Below, piece after piece: positions 8,590 to 16,322 of a stretch of 35,501 nt of DNA. The notes below the pieces were generated by a model, which was not told where the DNA came from, ran no database searches, and saw nothing but the letters and a program-made list of their open reading frames with translations. The first letter of the stretch is position 1. Each line of letters opens with the position of its first letter. Source of the DNA: Bacteroides sp. (GTDB lineage Bacteria > Bacteroidota > Bacteroidia > Bacteroidales > Bacteroidaceae); NCBI GenBank assembly GCA_030151885.1, contig JASLCG010000069.1, forward strand, positions 1 to 35,501. The letters run 5' to 3'. The position numbers were made by a program, and so were the translations under genes.

Positions 8590-8705
8590 GATAAAAATGT
8601 AAGCTATCGATAGATGTTATTATTCTATTAATGAAGTATATGTGTTTTACTTTAAAATGCTGAATCTTAATAAACAAATAAACTTTAAATCTAAAATTTA
8701 ATACG

Positions 8706-10310
8706 ATGAACTTAATGCTATTAACAGCAGCCGAGGCTGTGTCAGGTTCAGGTAACTGGTTGACAGTTCTGTTGGCTGTAATTCCTGTAATTCTTTTAAT
8801 TGTACTTCTCGGAGTTATGAAAGTTTCTGGTGATAAGAGTGCTGTAATAACACTTATAGCAACAATTATTATTGCCATGTTTGGATTTGATTTTCCACTT
8901 CTAGATACTGTGAAATCTGTTGGTTATGGTATTTTAAAAGCAGTTTTTCCAATTTTAATTATTATCGTGATGGCTATTTTTAGTTATCAGGTATTAGTTC
9001 ATACAAAGAAGATGGAGGTTATAAAAAAACAGTTTACCTCAATATCTTCCGATAAGTGTATTCAAGTAATACTATTAACATGGGGGTTTGGTGGACTTCT
9101 TGAGGGTATGGCTGGGTTTGGTACAGCAGTAGCAATTCCTGCGGCTATATTGATTAGTTTAGGTTTTCAGCCCATCTTTGCTGCTGTAGTGAGCTTAATA
9201 GCTAATAGTGTTGCAACTGGATTTGGAGCAGTAGGAACACCTGTTATAGTATTGGCTCAACAAGCCAATATTCAGGATATTCAAACCTTAAGTGTACAGG
9301 TAGTATGGCAACTCTCTCCATTAATGTTTATAATTCCTTTTATCTTGTTATATATGACAGATTCTAGGGCAAAAGCTTTACCAAGACATCTTGCTTTAAG
9401 CGTTATAGTAGGGGGAGTATCTCTTTTTGTGCAATATTTAGCTGCTAGGTATATGGGTGCAGAAACACCAGCTATCCTAGGGAGCTTAGCTTCTATATTG
9501 GCCATTATATTATTTGCTAAAATATTTCCTACCCCAGAAGATAAAGAACGTAAAAAAGAGCATTTAGGATTTTCTGTTAGCGAAGTTTTTAAAGCATGGA
9601 GTGTTTATGGATTGATACTTTTACTAGTAATTTTAACGAGTCCTATACTCCCTTTTAAAGAGCCTCTAAAAGCACTGTTAAGTACATCTCTTAGCTTTAA
9701 TATATTAAATGTAACAGCTAATGAAGTTGTTACACATACACATTCAATTTATTGGTTAGTGGATACTGGTATTCTGCTTTTCTTAGGTTCAATACTTGGA
9801 GGGTTAATACAGGGAGCAAAGTTAGCAGAACTGTTTAAACTCTTGTTAAACGTTGTCAAGCAGCAATATAAAACTATAATAACAGTTTGTTCACTTATTG
9901 CACTCTCTTCAATTATGGATTTTGCAGGAATGATAGGTGTTATTGGGTTAGCTCTAGCAGGATTAACAGGTAAGCTGTATCCACTCTTTGCACCAACAGT
10001 TGGTTGTTTGGGAACTTTCTTAACCGGTAGTGATACCTCTTCTAATATTTTGTTTGGAAAACTTCAATCTTCAGTAGCACATGCTACAGGAGCTGATCCA
10101 AGTTGGTTGGCAGCGGCAAATACAGCTGGTGCAACAGGTGGTAAAATCATATCGCCTCAAAGTATTGCTGTGGCTACATCATCGTGTGGACAGCAAGGAC
10201 AAGAGGGAGCCATAATGAAGAAAGCTATTCCATTTGCTTTGATATATATAGTAGTGGCAGGGCTTATGGTGTATTTTGTACCTAAGATAATGGGAACTTT
10301 TATTGGTTAA
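8706..10310 (+). CDS. lctP: L-lactate permease
   Basis: A 534-residue inner-membrane protein of the LctP/LldP lactate permease family, normally a proton-coupled importer of lactate or glycolate. Hydrophobic segments run through the whole length. Family-typical glycine-rich stretches are visible: GFGGLLEGMAGFGTAVAIPAA, GAVGTPVIVLAQQANI, SIMDFAGMIGVIGLALAG, FLTGSDTSSNILFGKLQ and GATGGKIISPQSIAVA. Length is normal. It is transcribed alone, divergently from the sulfur flavoprotein, and ends at a terminator shared with the GNAT gene. No lactate dehydrogenase (LutABC or LldD) lies in the window. Confidence 0.93.
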   Translation: MNLMLLTAAEAVSGSGNWLTVLLAVIPVILLIVLLGVMKVSGDKSAVITLIATIIIAMFGFDFPLLDTVKSVGYGILKAVFPILIIIVMAIFSYQVLVHTKKMEVIKKQFTSISSDKCIQVILLTWGFGGLLEGMAGFGTAVAIPAAILISLGFQPIFAAVVSLIANSVATGFGAVGTPVIVLAQQANIQDIQTLSVQVVWQLSPLMFIIPFILLYMTDSRAKALPRHLALSVIVGGVSLFVQYLAARYMGAETPAILGSLASILAIILFAKIFPTPEDKERKKEHLGFSVSEVFKAWSVYGLILLLVILTSPILPFKEPLKALLSTSLSFNILNVTANEVVTHTHSIYWLVDTGILLFLGSILGGLIQGAKLAELFKLLLNVVKQQYKTIITVCSLIALSSIMDFAGMIGVIGLALAGLTGKLYPLFAPTVGCLGTFLTGSDTSSNILFGKLQSSVAHATGADPSWLAAANTAGATGGKIISPQSIAVATSSCGQQGQEGAIMKKAIPFALIYIVVAGLMVYFVPKIMGTFIG

Positions 10311-10334
10311 TGAAATTAATATTATAACTGATAA

Positions 10335-10370
10335 TTAAGGAGTTCTATATTTAACTTATAGAGCTCCTTA
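10335..10370. terminator. Convergent terminator
   Basis: Stem TAAGGAGTTCTATA / TATAGAGCTCCTTA with one G-T pair, 25 bases after the lactate permease stop. It overlaps the stop codon of the convergent GNAT gene. Confidence 0.75.
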
Positions 10371-10850
10371 ATCTTTGTGGTAGGCTAGTCTTTCAGTCCC
10401 ATTATCTGTAATGATAGTTCCACAGTATTTAAATCCAGACTTGATAAGTAGGTGTTGCATAACTGTATTGTTTTCATGTGTGTCGATTCGGATGTTTTTA
10501 TTCTGTTCTAGGCACCAATTAATGATTTTTCGTCCAACTCCTTTGATCTTGTTATTACTTGCAATCCGATGAATCACATAGTAGTTGTAGTTATTAAGCC
10601 ACTCTCCATTATATATCTTATGATATGTTTGATCAGGACCAGCAACAAACGTGAATGTAGCAACAGCTTCTTCTTTGTGTAAACATATGTAACAGTAGCC
10701 ATTTTTAATATCTTCTACAATGGTTTGTTTAGCCGGATAGTTCTTAGACCACTGGGTAGTGTTTCCAGAAGTATACATTGTTTTTTTAGCATGATTTATT
10801 ATTTCAATAATATCATTTAGATCTTTAAGTGTTGCTTTACAAATAGTCAT
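10368..10850 (-). CDS. GNAT-family N-acetyltransferase
   Basis: A 160-residue single-domain GNAT protein. The segment YYVIHRIASNNKIKGVGRKIINWCLEQ is motif A, with the acetyl-CoA pyrophosphate loop KxxGVGRK, followed by NIRIDTHENNTVMQHLLIKSGFKYCGTI, the motif B region. The acceptor (amine, amino acid or antibiotic) cannot be predicted. The leader contains a strong terminator hairpin just 20 bases before the start (10870-10900), so either the gene is controlled by attenuation or its leader overlaps an independent small RNA. Confidence 0.85.
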   Translation of the reverse strand: MTICKATLKDLNDIIEIINHAKKTMYTSGNTTQWSKNYPAKQTIVEDIKNGYCYICLHKEEAVATFTFVAGPDQTYHKIYNGEWLNNYNYYVIHRIASNNKIKGVGRKIINWCLEQNKNIRIDTHENNTVMQHLLIKSGFKYCGTIITDNGTERLAYHKD

Positions 10851-10869
10851 TATTAAATTAATTTTTATA

Positions 10870-10900
10870 TAAAAACAGGTGACTTCGCTAAGTCACCTGT
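10870..10900 (-). terminator. Terminator hairpin in the GNAT leader
   Basis: Perfect 11-bp stem ACAGGTGACTT / AAGTCACCTGT with loop of 4 bases. On the minus strand it is followed by a run of T; on the plus strand it is followed by A, so it acts on minus-strand transcripts. No coding gene lies upstream on that strand, so it ends a short leader or small RNA. Confidence 0.7.
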
Positions 10901-10956
10901 AAAAAATCTAACACGCTCTCTGAAAGAGAACATATTAAACCAACAATCTAACTTCA
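10870..10956 (-). ncRNA. Candidate small RNA or attenuated leader upstream of GNAT gene
   Basis: A minus-strand transcript starting near 10946 would run about 75-85 bases to the terminator at 10870. Upstream is TATTTTTG (10954-10961 region), matching the Bacteroidetes -7 box TAnnTTTG; the -33 box is not clear. The RNA would hold a small hairpin TCTCT-TTC-AGAGA and two copies of GTTAGATT flanking it, then the terminator. Nothing resembles a known riboswitch. Two readings fit: an independent sRNA, or premature termination control of the acetyltransferase. Confidence 0.4.
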
Positions 10957-11115
10957 AAAATATAAAAAAAATAGATTAGAACCGCTATTTCTGTAGAACT
11001 TATTAATAGGTTTGATTATTACAGAGTTATAAAGTTGTTTTTTAAATTATATTGGGCTGTTTTTTTCTTCAATTAGTTGTTTTATATGTATTTTAGGTTG
11101 TATAAAAAGTTATTT

Positions 11116-11952
11116 ATGGAGGTCAGTGAAAAACGTTATATTGAACATGTATTAAACGATGCAATTGTATCTAATAATGCTTGTGGAAAGATCGAAACTA
11201 AATCGGGAGCTACTTATTTTATAAAATCGGGAAAATATTCGAGAGCATACCAATGTGAAGCTAATGGATTGAATGAGTTAATAAAAGCGGATTGTATTCG
11301 TGTAGCTCGTCCAATAATTGCTACAGATACATTTATTGTAACAGAATACATTTCTCAGGAGGCTCCGAATAAAAACTTTTTTGTTAGATTAGGTAAAGAA
11401 GTGGCGAGGTTACATTTAGTTCATGGGAAATATTACGGGTTTTATGAAAATAACTATATTGGATCTACTGTTCAAAAAAACATAAGTGTAGGCTATGAAA
11501 GAGAAGATTGGTGTACCTTCTACCTCAATAAAAGATTATTATATCAGCTTGAGCTAGCTTTGAGAAATGGAGCTAACTCTAAAGTTTTAGAGTCTGGTGT
11601 AGATTTTTTTACTAAGCATCTAAAAGAAATCTTAGGAGAAAATGAAGAGTTACCCTCGCTTTTACATGGAGATTTGTGGGGTGGTAATTATCTGTGTGAT
11701 GAGTATAACAATCCTGTTTTAATAGACCCAGCAGTTTACTTTGGAGATAGAGAAGCTGATATTGCTATGACGCTGCTTTTTGGTGGGTTTCCTGAAGACT
11801 TTTATAAGGGTTATGAACAGGTGTACCCTTTGCGAAAAGGATGGAGAAATAGGATTGGAGTATATCAATTATATCATATTTTGAACCACTTCAATATGTT
11901 TGGAGGGGGATATCTATACGAATCAGAGCGATTAATAAAACTGTATATTTAG
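11116..11952 (+). CDS. Fructosamine kinase family protein
   Basis: The product (278 residues from ATG 11116) belongs to the fructosamine/ketosamine-3-kinase family, related to aminoglycoside phosphotransferases. The catalytic loop LLHGDLWGGN (182-191, Asp186 the likely base) is followed by VLIDPAVYFGDREADIAMT, which includes the metal-binding Asp and the family signature, and then FYKGYEQVYPLRKGWRNRIGVYQLYHILNHFNMFGG. These enzymes phosphorylate sugar-amine adducts on proteins or free amines so they decompose, a deglycation repair. The frame is open to 11077, but that start adds a basic tail not typical of the family. It converges on btuR with only two bases between the stop codons. Confidence 0.87.
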   Translation: MEVSEKRYIEHVLNDAIVSNNACGKIETKSGATYFIKSGKYSRAYQCEANGLNELIKADCIRVARPIIATDTFIVTEYISQEAPNKNFFVRLGKEVARLHLVHGKYYGFYENNYIGSTVQKNISVGYEREDWCTFYLNKRLLYQLELALRNGANSKVLESGVDFFTKHLKEILGENEELPSLLHGDLWGGNYLCDEYNNPVLIDPAVYFGDREADIAMTLLFGGFPEDFYKGYEQVYPLRKGWRNRIGVYQLYHILNHFNMFGGGYLYESERLIKLYI

Positions 11953-11954
11953 AC

Positions 11955-12473
11955 CTATTTATCTATTCCCTCTCTAGATAGTACTCCTTGGTTATAGTAG
12001 TGTTTAATTTCTTTCATTTCAGTTACTAAATCAGCCATTTCTATAATCTCTTTAGGTGCATATCTTCCCGTCATAATTACCTCGACATTCGGTAGTTTTG
12101 ATTTAGTAACCTCTATAACTTGCTCTGTACTTAGAAGGTTGAAGTATATGGCAATAGTTACCTCGTCTAAAATTACGACATCGTACTCTCCAGAAGTGAG
12201 GGCTTTTTTACTCTTTTCTAAAGCAGTGTGGGCAAGTTCAATATCAATGGCTGCCGGAGTTTTATCTATGAAACAACCTCTTCCTAGCTGCTCAATTTTT
12301 AAAAGAGGAAAAAGAGATTCTATTTTAGTTTCATTATACTTCATACTTTTTACGAATTGTGCTATATATACACTCTTCCCAGCACATAATGCGCGTATAG
12401 CTAGTCCAAATGCTGCTGTAGTTTTCCCTTTTCCATTTCCTGTATATACTTGAATATATCCTCTATTACACAT
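11955..12473 (-). CDS. cobO: Cob(I)alamin adenosyltransferase, CobO/BtuR type
   Basis: A 172-residue cytoplasmic enzyme that transfers the adenosyl group of ATP to cob(I)alamin or cob(I)yrinic acid diamide. The P-loop GNGKGKTT (residues 12-19) and following AAFGLAIRA match the CobA/CobO/BtuR family, as do VVILDEVTIAIYFNLL (Walker B-like) and VEVIMTGRYAPKEIIEMADLVTEMKEIKHYYNQGV at the C-terminus. The length is slightly short, lacking the N-terminal extension of the enteric enzyme. No corrin synthesis genes are nearby, so salvage is the likely role. It lies 74 bases downstream of the aldo/keto reductase gene with no obvious terminator between them. Confidence 0.93.
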   Translation of the reverse strand: MCNRGYIQVYTGNGKGKTTAAFGLAIRALCAGKSVYIAQFVKSMKYNETKIESLFPLLKIEQLGRGCFIDKTPAAIDIELAHTALEKSKKALTSGEYDVVILDEVTIAIYFNLLSTEQVIEVTKSKLPNVEVIMTGRYAPKEIIEMADLVTEMKEIKHYYNQGVLSREGIDK

Positions 12474-12547
12474 GATTTATACAACTTTAATGATGTTTGG
12501 TAGTGTTATTTTAATCTATTTAAATAAGTGATCTTTAAGGTTTATAA

Positions 12548-13495
12548 TTACAGAGAACCTTGATCTAATCTTAATATGTCTGCATTAGATAAATTTAAAA
12601 GTGGTGCTTCTAATATGGATTTGAGTTGTTCATAACTTGTAGCACTAACTATTGGAGCTACTACATGTGGTCTCTTCATTAACCATGCTAGAGCAATAGT
12701 TGCAGGTTCTGTATTGTATCTGTTGGCGATCTCTTTTATCAGTTTTATTAGATTAAAGTTTTTGTTGGTAAAGTACTTCTGTATAAATAGTTTCCTATCA
12801 TTGTTATTTAAATCTGTTTTATCTGTGTACTTGCCTGTTAAAAAGCCAGATGCTAAAGAGAAATATGGGAGTACAGCCAGGTTATACTTATGTGCTAGAG
12901 GTTGATATTCTGATTCGTATAAAGATCTATCAATAAGGTTATATAGAGGTTGAAGCACGGTGTATTTAGGTAAGCCTTCTTTAAAAGCTATCTCTATAGA
13001 TTGTGTTAATCGGGTAGAACTAATATTGGAGGCTCCTATATATCTAACTTTACCAGCTTTTATAAGTTCTTGATAGGCAGATAAAGTCTCCTCAATAGGA
13101 GTGATGTTATCGTCGTAGTGGGTGTAATAAAGATCTATGTAATCAGTGTTTAAACGCTTTAAGGAGGCATTACATGATTCTATTATATTTTTTCTAGTGA
13201 CATTAATAGCTCTAGTTGCAGTTCTGCCACCACACTTTGTAGCTAGAATCACCTCACTTCTATTTTTGTTTTGTGTGAGCCAATTTCCTATAATGGTTTC
13301 GGACTCACCGCCTGTATTCCCTTTTGCCCAGTGTGAGTAGTTATCTGATGTATCTATAAAGTTAAAACCATTGCTATAAAAAGCGTCTAAGATTTTATAT
13401 GATTTTTGTTCATTAAGTGTCCATCCTAAAACATTCCCTCCAAAATTAATGGATGATACAAGTAAATCTGTCTCTCCAAGCTTAATCTTTCTCAT
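12548..13495 (-). CDS. Aldo/keto reductase
   Basis: A 315-residue NADPH-dependent oxidoreductase with the AKR (beta/alpha)8 barrel. The catalytic tetrad is visible: Asp48 and Tyr53 in FIDTSDNYS, Lys87 in LATKCGG and His126 in DLYYTHYDD. Later family segments are VRYIGASNIS, QPLYNLIDRSLYE, LPYFSLASGFLTGKYT and the cofactor-binding end PATIALAWLMKRPHVVAPIVSATSYEQL. It is closest in look to the AKR11/YghZ-like group of general carbonyl reductases; the physiological substrate is unknown. Probably first gene of a two-gene unit with the cobalamin adenosyltransferase, though no functional link is evident. Confidence 0.92.
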   Translation of the reverse strand: MRKIKLGETDLLVSSINFGGNVLGWTLNEQKSYKILDAFYSNGFNFIDTSDNYSHWAKGNTGGESETIIGNWLTQNKNRSEVILATKCGGRTATRAINVTRKNIIESCNASLKRLNTDYIDLYYTHYDDNITPIEETLSAYQELIKAGKVRYIGASNISSTRLTQSIEIAFKEGLPKYTVLQPLYNLIDRSLYESEYQPLAHKYNLAVLPYFSLASGFLTGKYTDKTDLNNNDRKLFIQKYFTNKNFNLIKLIKEIANRYNTEPATIALAWLMKRPHVVAPIVSATSYEQLKSILEAPLLNLSNADILRLDQGSL

Positions 13496-13582
13496 CGTAT
13501 AATTGCATTAGTCCTGGTCTTGGAACAATTGAATTTGATAGAATGTTTTAATCCACTGATACTTTATGTTATATAAACAAAA

Positions 13583-13610
13583 AAAGCTTCATACAATTGT
13601 ATGAAGCTTT
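13583..13610 (-). terminator. tRNA terminator
   Basis: Perfect 12-bp stem AAAGCTTCATAC / GTATGAAGCTTT with loop AATT, followed on the minus strand by a T-run (the A-run at 13578-13585). It begins 4 bases after the tRNA 3' end. Confidence 0.85.
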
Positions 13611-13613
13611 AAG

Positions 13614-13687
13614 TAGCGGGACCGAGAATTGAACTCGGGACCTCATGATTATGAATCATGCGCTCTAACCATCTGAGCTATCCCGCC
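13614..13687 (-). tRNA. tRNA with anticodon CAU, probably elongator tRNA-Met
   Basis: The minus strand folds into a full cloverleaf of 74 bases: acceptor GGCGGGA / TCCCGCT with a G-U first pair, D arm GCTC...GAGC, anticodon stem CATGA / TCATG with loop TTCATAA (anticodon CAU), five-base variable loop AGGTC, and T arm CCGAG-TTCAATT-CTCGG, discriminator A. CCA is not encoded. The paired first position and lack of three G-C pairs in the anticodon stem exclude initiator tRNA. An Ile2 tRNA (lysidine-modified CAU) cannot be fully excluded, but the shape fits elongator Met better. Confidence 0.95.
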
Positions 13688-13711
13688 GTATTCATTTCCT
13701 GAATGCGAGTG

Positions 13712-13742
13712 CAAATATATAGGGTATATTCTTATTGGCAAA
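13712..13742 (-). promoter_or_regulatory. tRNA promoter, near-consensus Bacteroidales type
   Basis: On the minus strand TTTG (13739-13742), 19 bases, then TATATTTG (13712-13719): an exact match to TTTG-N19-TAnnTTTG. It would start transcription about 15-20 bases before the tRNA 5' end. Confidence 0.75.
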
Positions 13743-13895
13743 ATATTTTAGGTAAATTTTTATATCTTTTTTTTAAATGTGTTGATTATCTGATAAGTAT
13801 AAAACATTAAAAAGTGGTGTTAAATATATTTATTGTTGATTTATGGTATTTAAGTAAAAGTAGCTATATTGACGGCTCAATCAGAATCTAATACT

Positions 13896-14282
13896 ATGGC
13901 AAGAGTAAAAATACACTTAGAATATGTTCTTAATGCTACATCGAAAGATATTTTATGGGATGCAATAAGCACACCATCTGGTCTAGAAGGGTGGTTTGCA
14001 GATAAAGTTGAATCAGACGATAAAATAGTTACTTTTAAGTGGGGTAAGACAGAAGAGAGGCAAGCAGAGATAACGGCGATTCGTAGTTATGCATATATTC
14101 GTTTTAAATGGCTAGATAATTCTTATAAACGAGAGTTTTTTGAATTACGAATGGATGTGACTGAGCTCACGAATGACTATATTTTAGAGATCAAAGATTT
14201 TTGTGATGAAGATGAAATTGATGATACGGAGGATATTTGGGGGGCTCAAATAGAAACTTTAAGAAGATTAAAGGGTTTTTGA
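13896..14282 (+). CDS. START-like (AHSA1-type) domain protein
   Basis: A 128-residue cytoplasmic protein of the START-like/AHSA1 fold common in Bacteroidetes. The N-terminal half contains the helix-grip pattern YVLNATSKDILWDAISTPSGLEGWFADKV, and the end is strongly acidic (DFCDEDEIDDTEDIWG). I chose ATG 13896 (MARVKIHLEYVL), because the open frame further upstream begins with TTG and adds nine residues outside the fold. It sits directly upstream of the LptF/LptG permease, an arrangement I recall as conserved in Bacteroidales. Its function is unknown: hydrophobic ligand binding or a chaperone cofactor role are both possible. Confidence 0.87.
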   Translation: MARVKIHLEYVLNATSKDILWDAISTPSGLEGWFADKVESDDKIVTFKWGKTEERQAEITAIRSYAYIRFKWLDNSYKREFFELRMDVTELTNDYILEIKDFCDEDEIDDTEDIWGAQIETLRRLKGF

Positions 14283-14325
14283 TTAACATATAATGAATAA
14301 TTTTCTTTGGCTCCTTTTTTTATCT

Positions 14326-14333
14326 TAATTTTG
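14326..14333 (+). promoter_or_regulatory. -7 promoter element before the LptF/LptG gene
   Basis: TAATTTTG matches TAnnTTTG exactly. A TTTG lies at 14306-14309, but the 16-base spacing is short. Transcription would start near 14340, which argues against the ATG at 14342 and for the one at 14372. Confidence 0.45.
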
Positions 14334-14371
14334 CGACTATAATGTCCTTATGGATCCAATATATAAAAAGG

Positions 14372-16288
14372 ATGCTGAAATTAAAAAAACTAGATAAATT
14401 TATATTAAAGAGCTTTGGGCTTCTTTTCGTTGCTACATTCTTCATTTGCCTATTCATCTTTATGATGCAGTTTTTATGGAGGTTTGTAGATGACCTAGTA
14501 GGAAAAGGTTTAGACATGAGTGTCTTAGGCCAGTTCTTTTTCTACTCTTCTTTAAATCTTGTTCCAGCGGCTTTGCCGTTGGCTGTTTTGTTGGCTTCAT
14601 TAATCACTTTTGGTAATTTTGGAGAGCGTTTTGAGCTTTTAGCTATGAAGGCTGCTGGAATATCTCTATTTCGTATTATGCGCTCTTTAATTGTTACTGT
14701 TGTTCTACTGTCTGCTTTTTCATTCTATTTTCAAGATAGAATAGCTCCTAAGATAACTGCTAAATTTTATACCTTGTTAATTTCTATTCGACAGAAATCT
14801 CCAGAACTTGATATTCCCGAGGGCACGTTTTATAATGAAATTGATGGTTATAATATTTATGTCAAGAAAAAAAACAGAAAGACAGGGATGCTCTATGATG
14901 TTATTATTTATGAGTTCTCTGATGGGTTCGAAAATGCTAGAATATTGGCATCAGACTCTGCTAGGCTTTCATTAACAGAGGATAAACAGTATCTATACCT
15001 TTATTTATATTCTGGAAAACTATTTGAAAATTTAAAAGCTCAAGATGGAAGTTCAGAAAACATACCTTATAGAAGAGAAACTTTTGAGACAAAAGATGTT
15101 TTAATTGAGTTTGATTCAGGTTTTAATATGGCCGATGCCAGTATTATGGATTCTCAAGCTGTTAGTAAGGATATAAATTCATTAAATCGATCTATAGACT
15201 CACTGACTTATGTCAATGATAGTATTGGAAGAAGTTATTATAACTATGCTAAAGACAGATCGTTTAATGTTCTTATAGATAAACCTTCAGAATCGGATTC
15301 TGTTAAGTTATCAACAGAAACTACAGATAGTTATAATGTAGATAGTTTGTTTAGTATAGCCTCTCTAAAGACAAAGCAATCTACTGTAAATATGGCTAGG
15401 AGAGATGCAGAATCATTCTATAATGATTGGAGTTTTAATGAATACGTCATTAATAATAACGACCTTGAAATTCGAAAACATCAGATATCTCTTTTTGAAA
15501 AAATAACGTTATCCGTATCGTGTCTTATATTCTTTTTCGTTGGGGCTCCATTGGGTGGAATTATCCGAAAAGGAGGTTTAGGAATGCCTGTGGTTATTTC
15601 TGTGTTAATATTTATAGTTTACTACATCATTAACACATCTGGTACTAAGTTAGCTCGAGAAGGTGAGTGGCCTGTATGGATGGGAATGTGGTTAAGCTCC
15701 TTTATATTAGCTCCTATAGGTGCATTTTTGACTTATAAGTCTAATAAGGACTCTGTGATAATGAATAGTGATGTATATGTTAACTGGTTTAAAAGAGTTC
15801 TTGGTATTAGACCTACACGCCACTATCCTAAAAAAGAAGTTGTAATTCATCGACCAAATTATGAGGAGTCATTAATAAATCTAGAGGCTCTAAATGATAA
15901 GATAAATAGTTATCTTGTGAAAAATAGGTTAAAACAATTTCCAAACTACTTAAAGTTATGGTTTACTAAAGGTAATGATGATAACTTAGGTGATATTATT
16001 TCAGACTTAGAGCATAATATAGAAGTGTTGGCAAATAGCGACATTTTTGAAGTGTTGTCAACTTTAAATAGATATCCTGTCATACCCGCTAGGGCACATC
16101 TTAAACCATTTAAATATGAATGGATGGATGCAATTGTTGGTGTTATTATTCCTTTAGGATTATTTTTCAATATTAGAATTTGGGTGTTTAGAATGCGATT
16201 ATTGAAAGATTTGAACCTACTTTTAAAGTTAAATAATAATATGAAAGTTGTTTTATTAAAACAACTAAATGCAGAAGATGTTGAATAG
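14372..16288 (+). CDS. LptF/LptG-family lipopolysaccharide export permease
   Basis: A 638-residue inner-membrane protein of the YjgP/YjgQ (LptF/LptG) family, the transmembrane part of the ABC machine that extracts LPS and passes it to the LptC/A bridge. Two membrane segments lie near the N-terminus (GLLFVATFFICLFIFMMQF, then LNLVPAALPLAVLLASLITFG), a periplasmic beta-jellyroll region spans about 100-360, and further membrane segments follow (ITLSVSCLIFFFVGAPLGGIIRKGG, VISVLIFIVYYIINTS, WLSSFILAPIGAFLTY). A C-terminal extension of roughly 190 residues ends with another hydrophobic stretch, longer than the enteric proteins. Start chosen at ATG 14372 (MLKLKKLDKF), preceded by AAAAGG; the ATG at 14342 is the alternative. 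Confidence 0.9.
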   Translation: MLKLKKLDKFILKSFGLLFVATFFICLFIFMMQFLWRFVDDLVGKGLDMSVLGQFFFYSSLNLVPAALPLAVLLASLITFGNFGERFELLAMKAAGISLFRIMRSLIVTVVLLSAFSFYFQDRIAPKITAKFYTLLISIRQKSPELDIPEGTFYNEIDGYNIYVKKKNRKTGMLYDVIIYEFSDGFENARILASDSARLSLTEDKQYLYLYLYSGKLFENLKAQDGSSENIPYRRETFETKDVLIEFDSGFNMADASIMDSQAVSKDINSLNRSIDSLTYVNDSIGRSYYNYAKDRSFNVLIDKPSESDSVKLSTETTDSYNVDSLFSIASLKTKQSTVNMARRDAESFYNDWSFNEYVINNNDLEIRKHQISLFEKITLSVSCLIFFFVGAPLGGIIRKGGLGMPVVISVLIFIVYYIINTSGTKLAREGEWPVWMGMWLSSFILAPIGAFLTYKSNKDSVIMNSDVYVNWFKRVLGIRPTRHYPKKEVVIHRPNYEESLINLEALNDKINSYLVKNRLKQFPNYLKLWFTKGNDDNLGDIISDLEHNIEVLANSDIFEVLSTLNRYPVIPARAHLKPFKYEWMDAIVGVIIPLGLFFNIRIWVFRMRLLKDLNLLLKLNNNMKVVLLKQLNAEDVE

Positions 16289-16322
16289 GGTATAATAATG
16301 TAAGTGTAAAAAAAATAAAGAT

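Noticed and set aside
8459..8878. Minus-strand open frame overlapping the start of the lactate permease gene
   Set aside because: Its N-terminal half is antisense to lctP and the rest is low-complexity AT-rich promoter DNA; no domain is recognisable.
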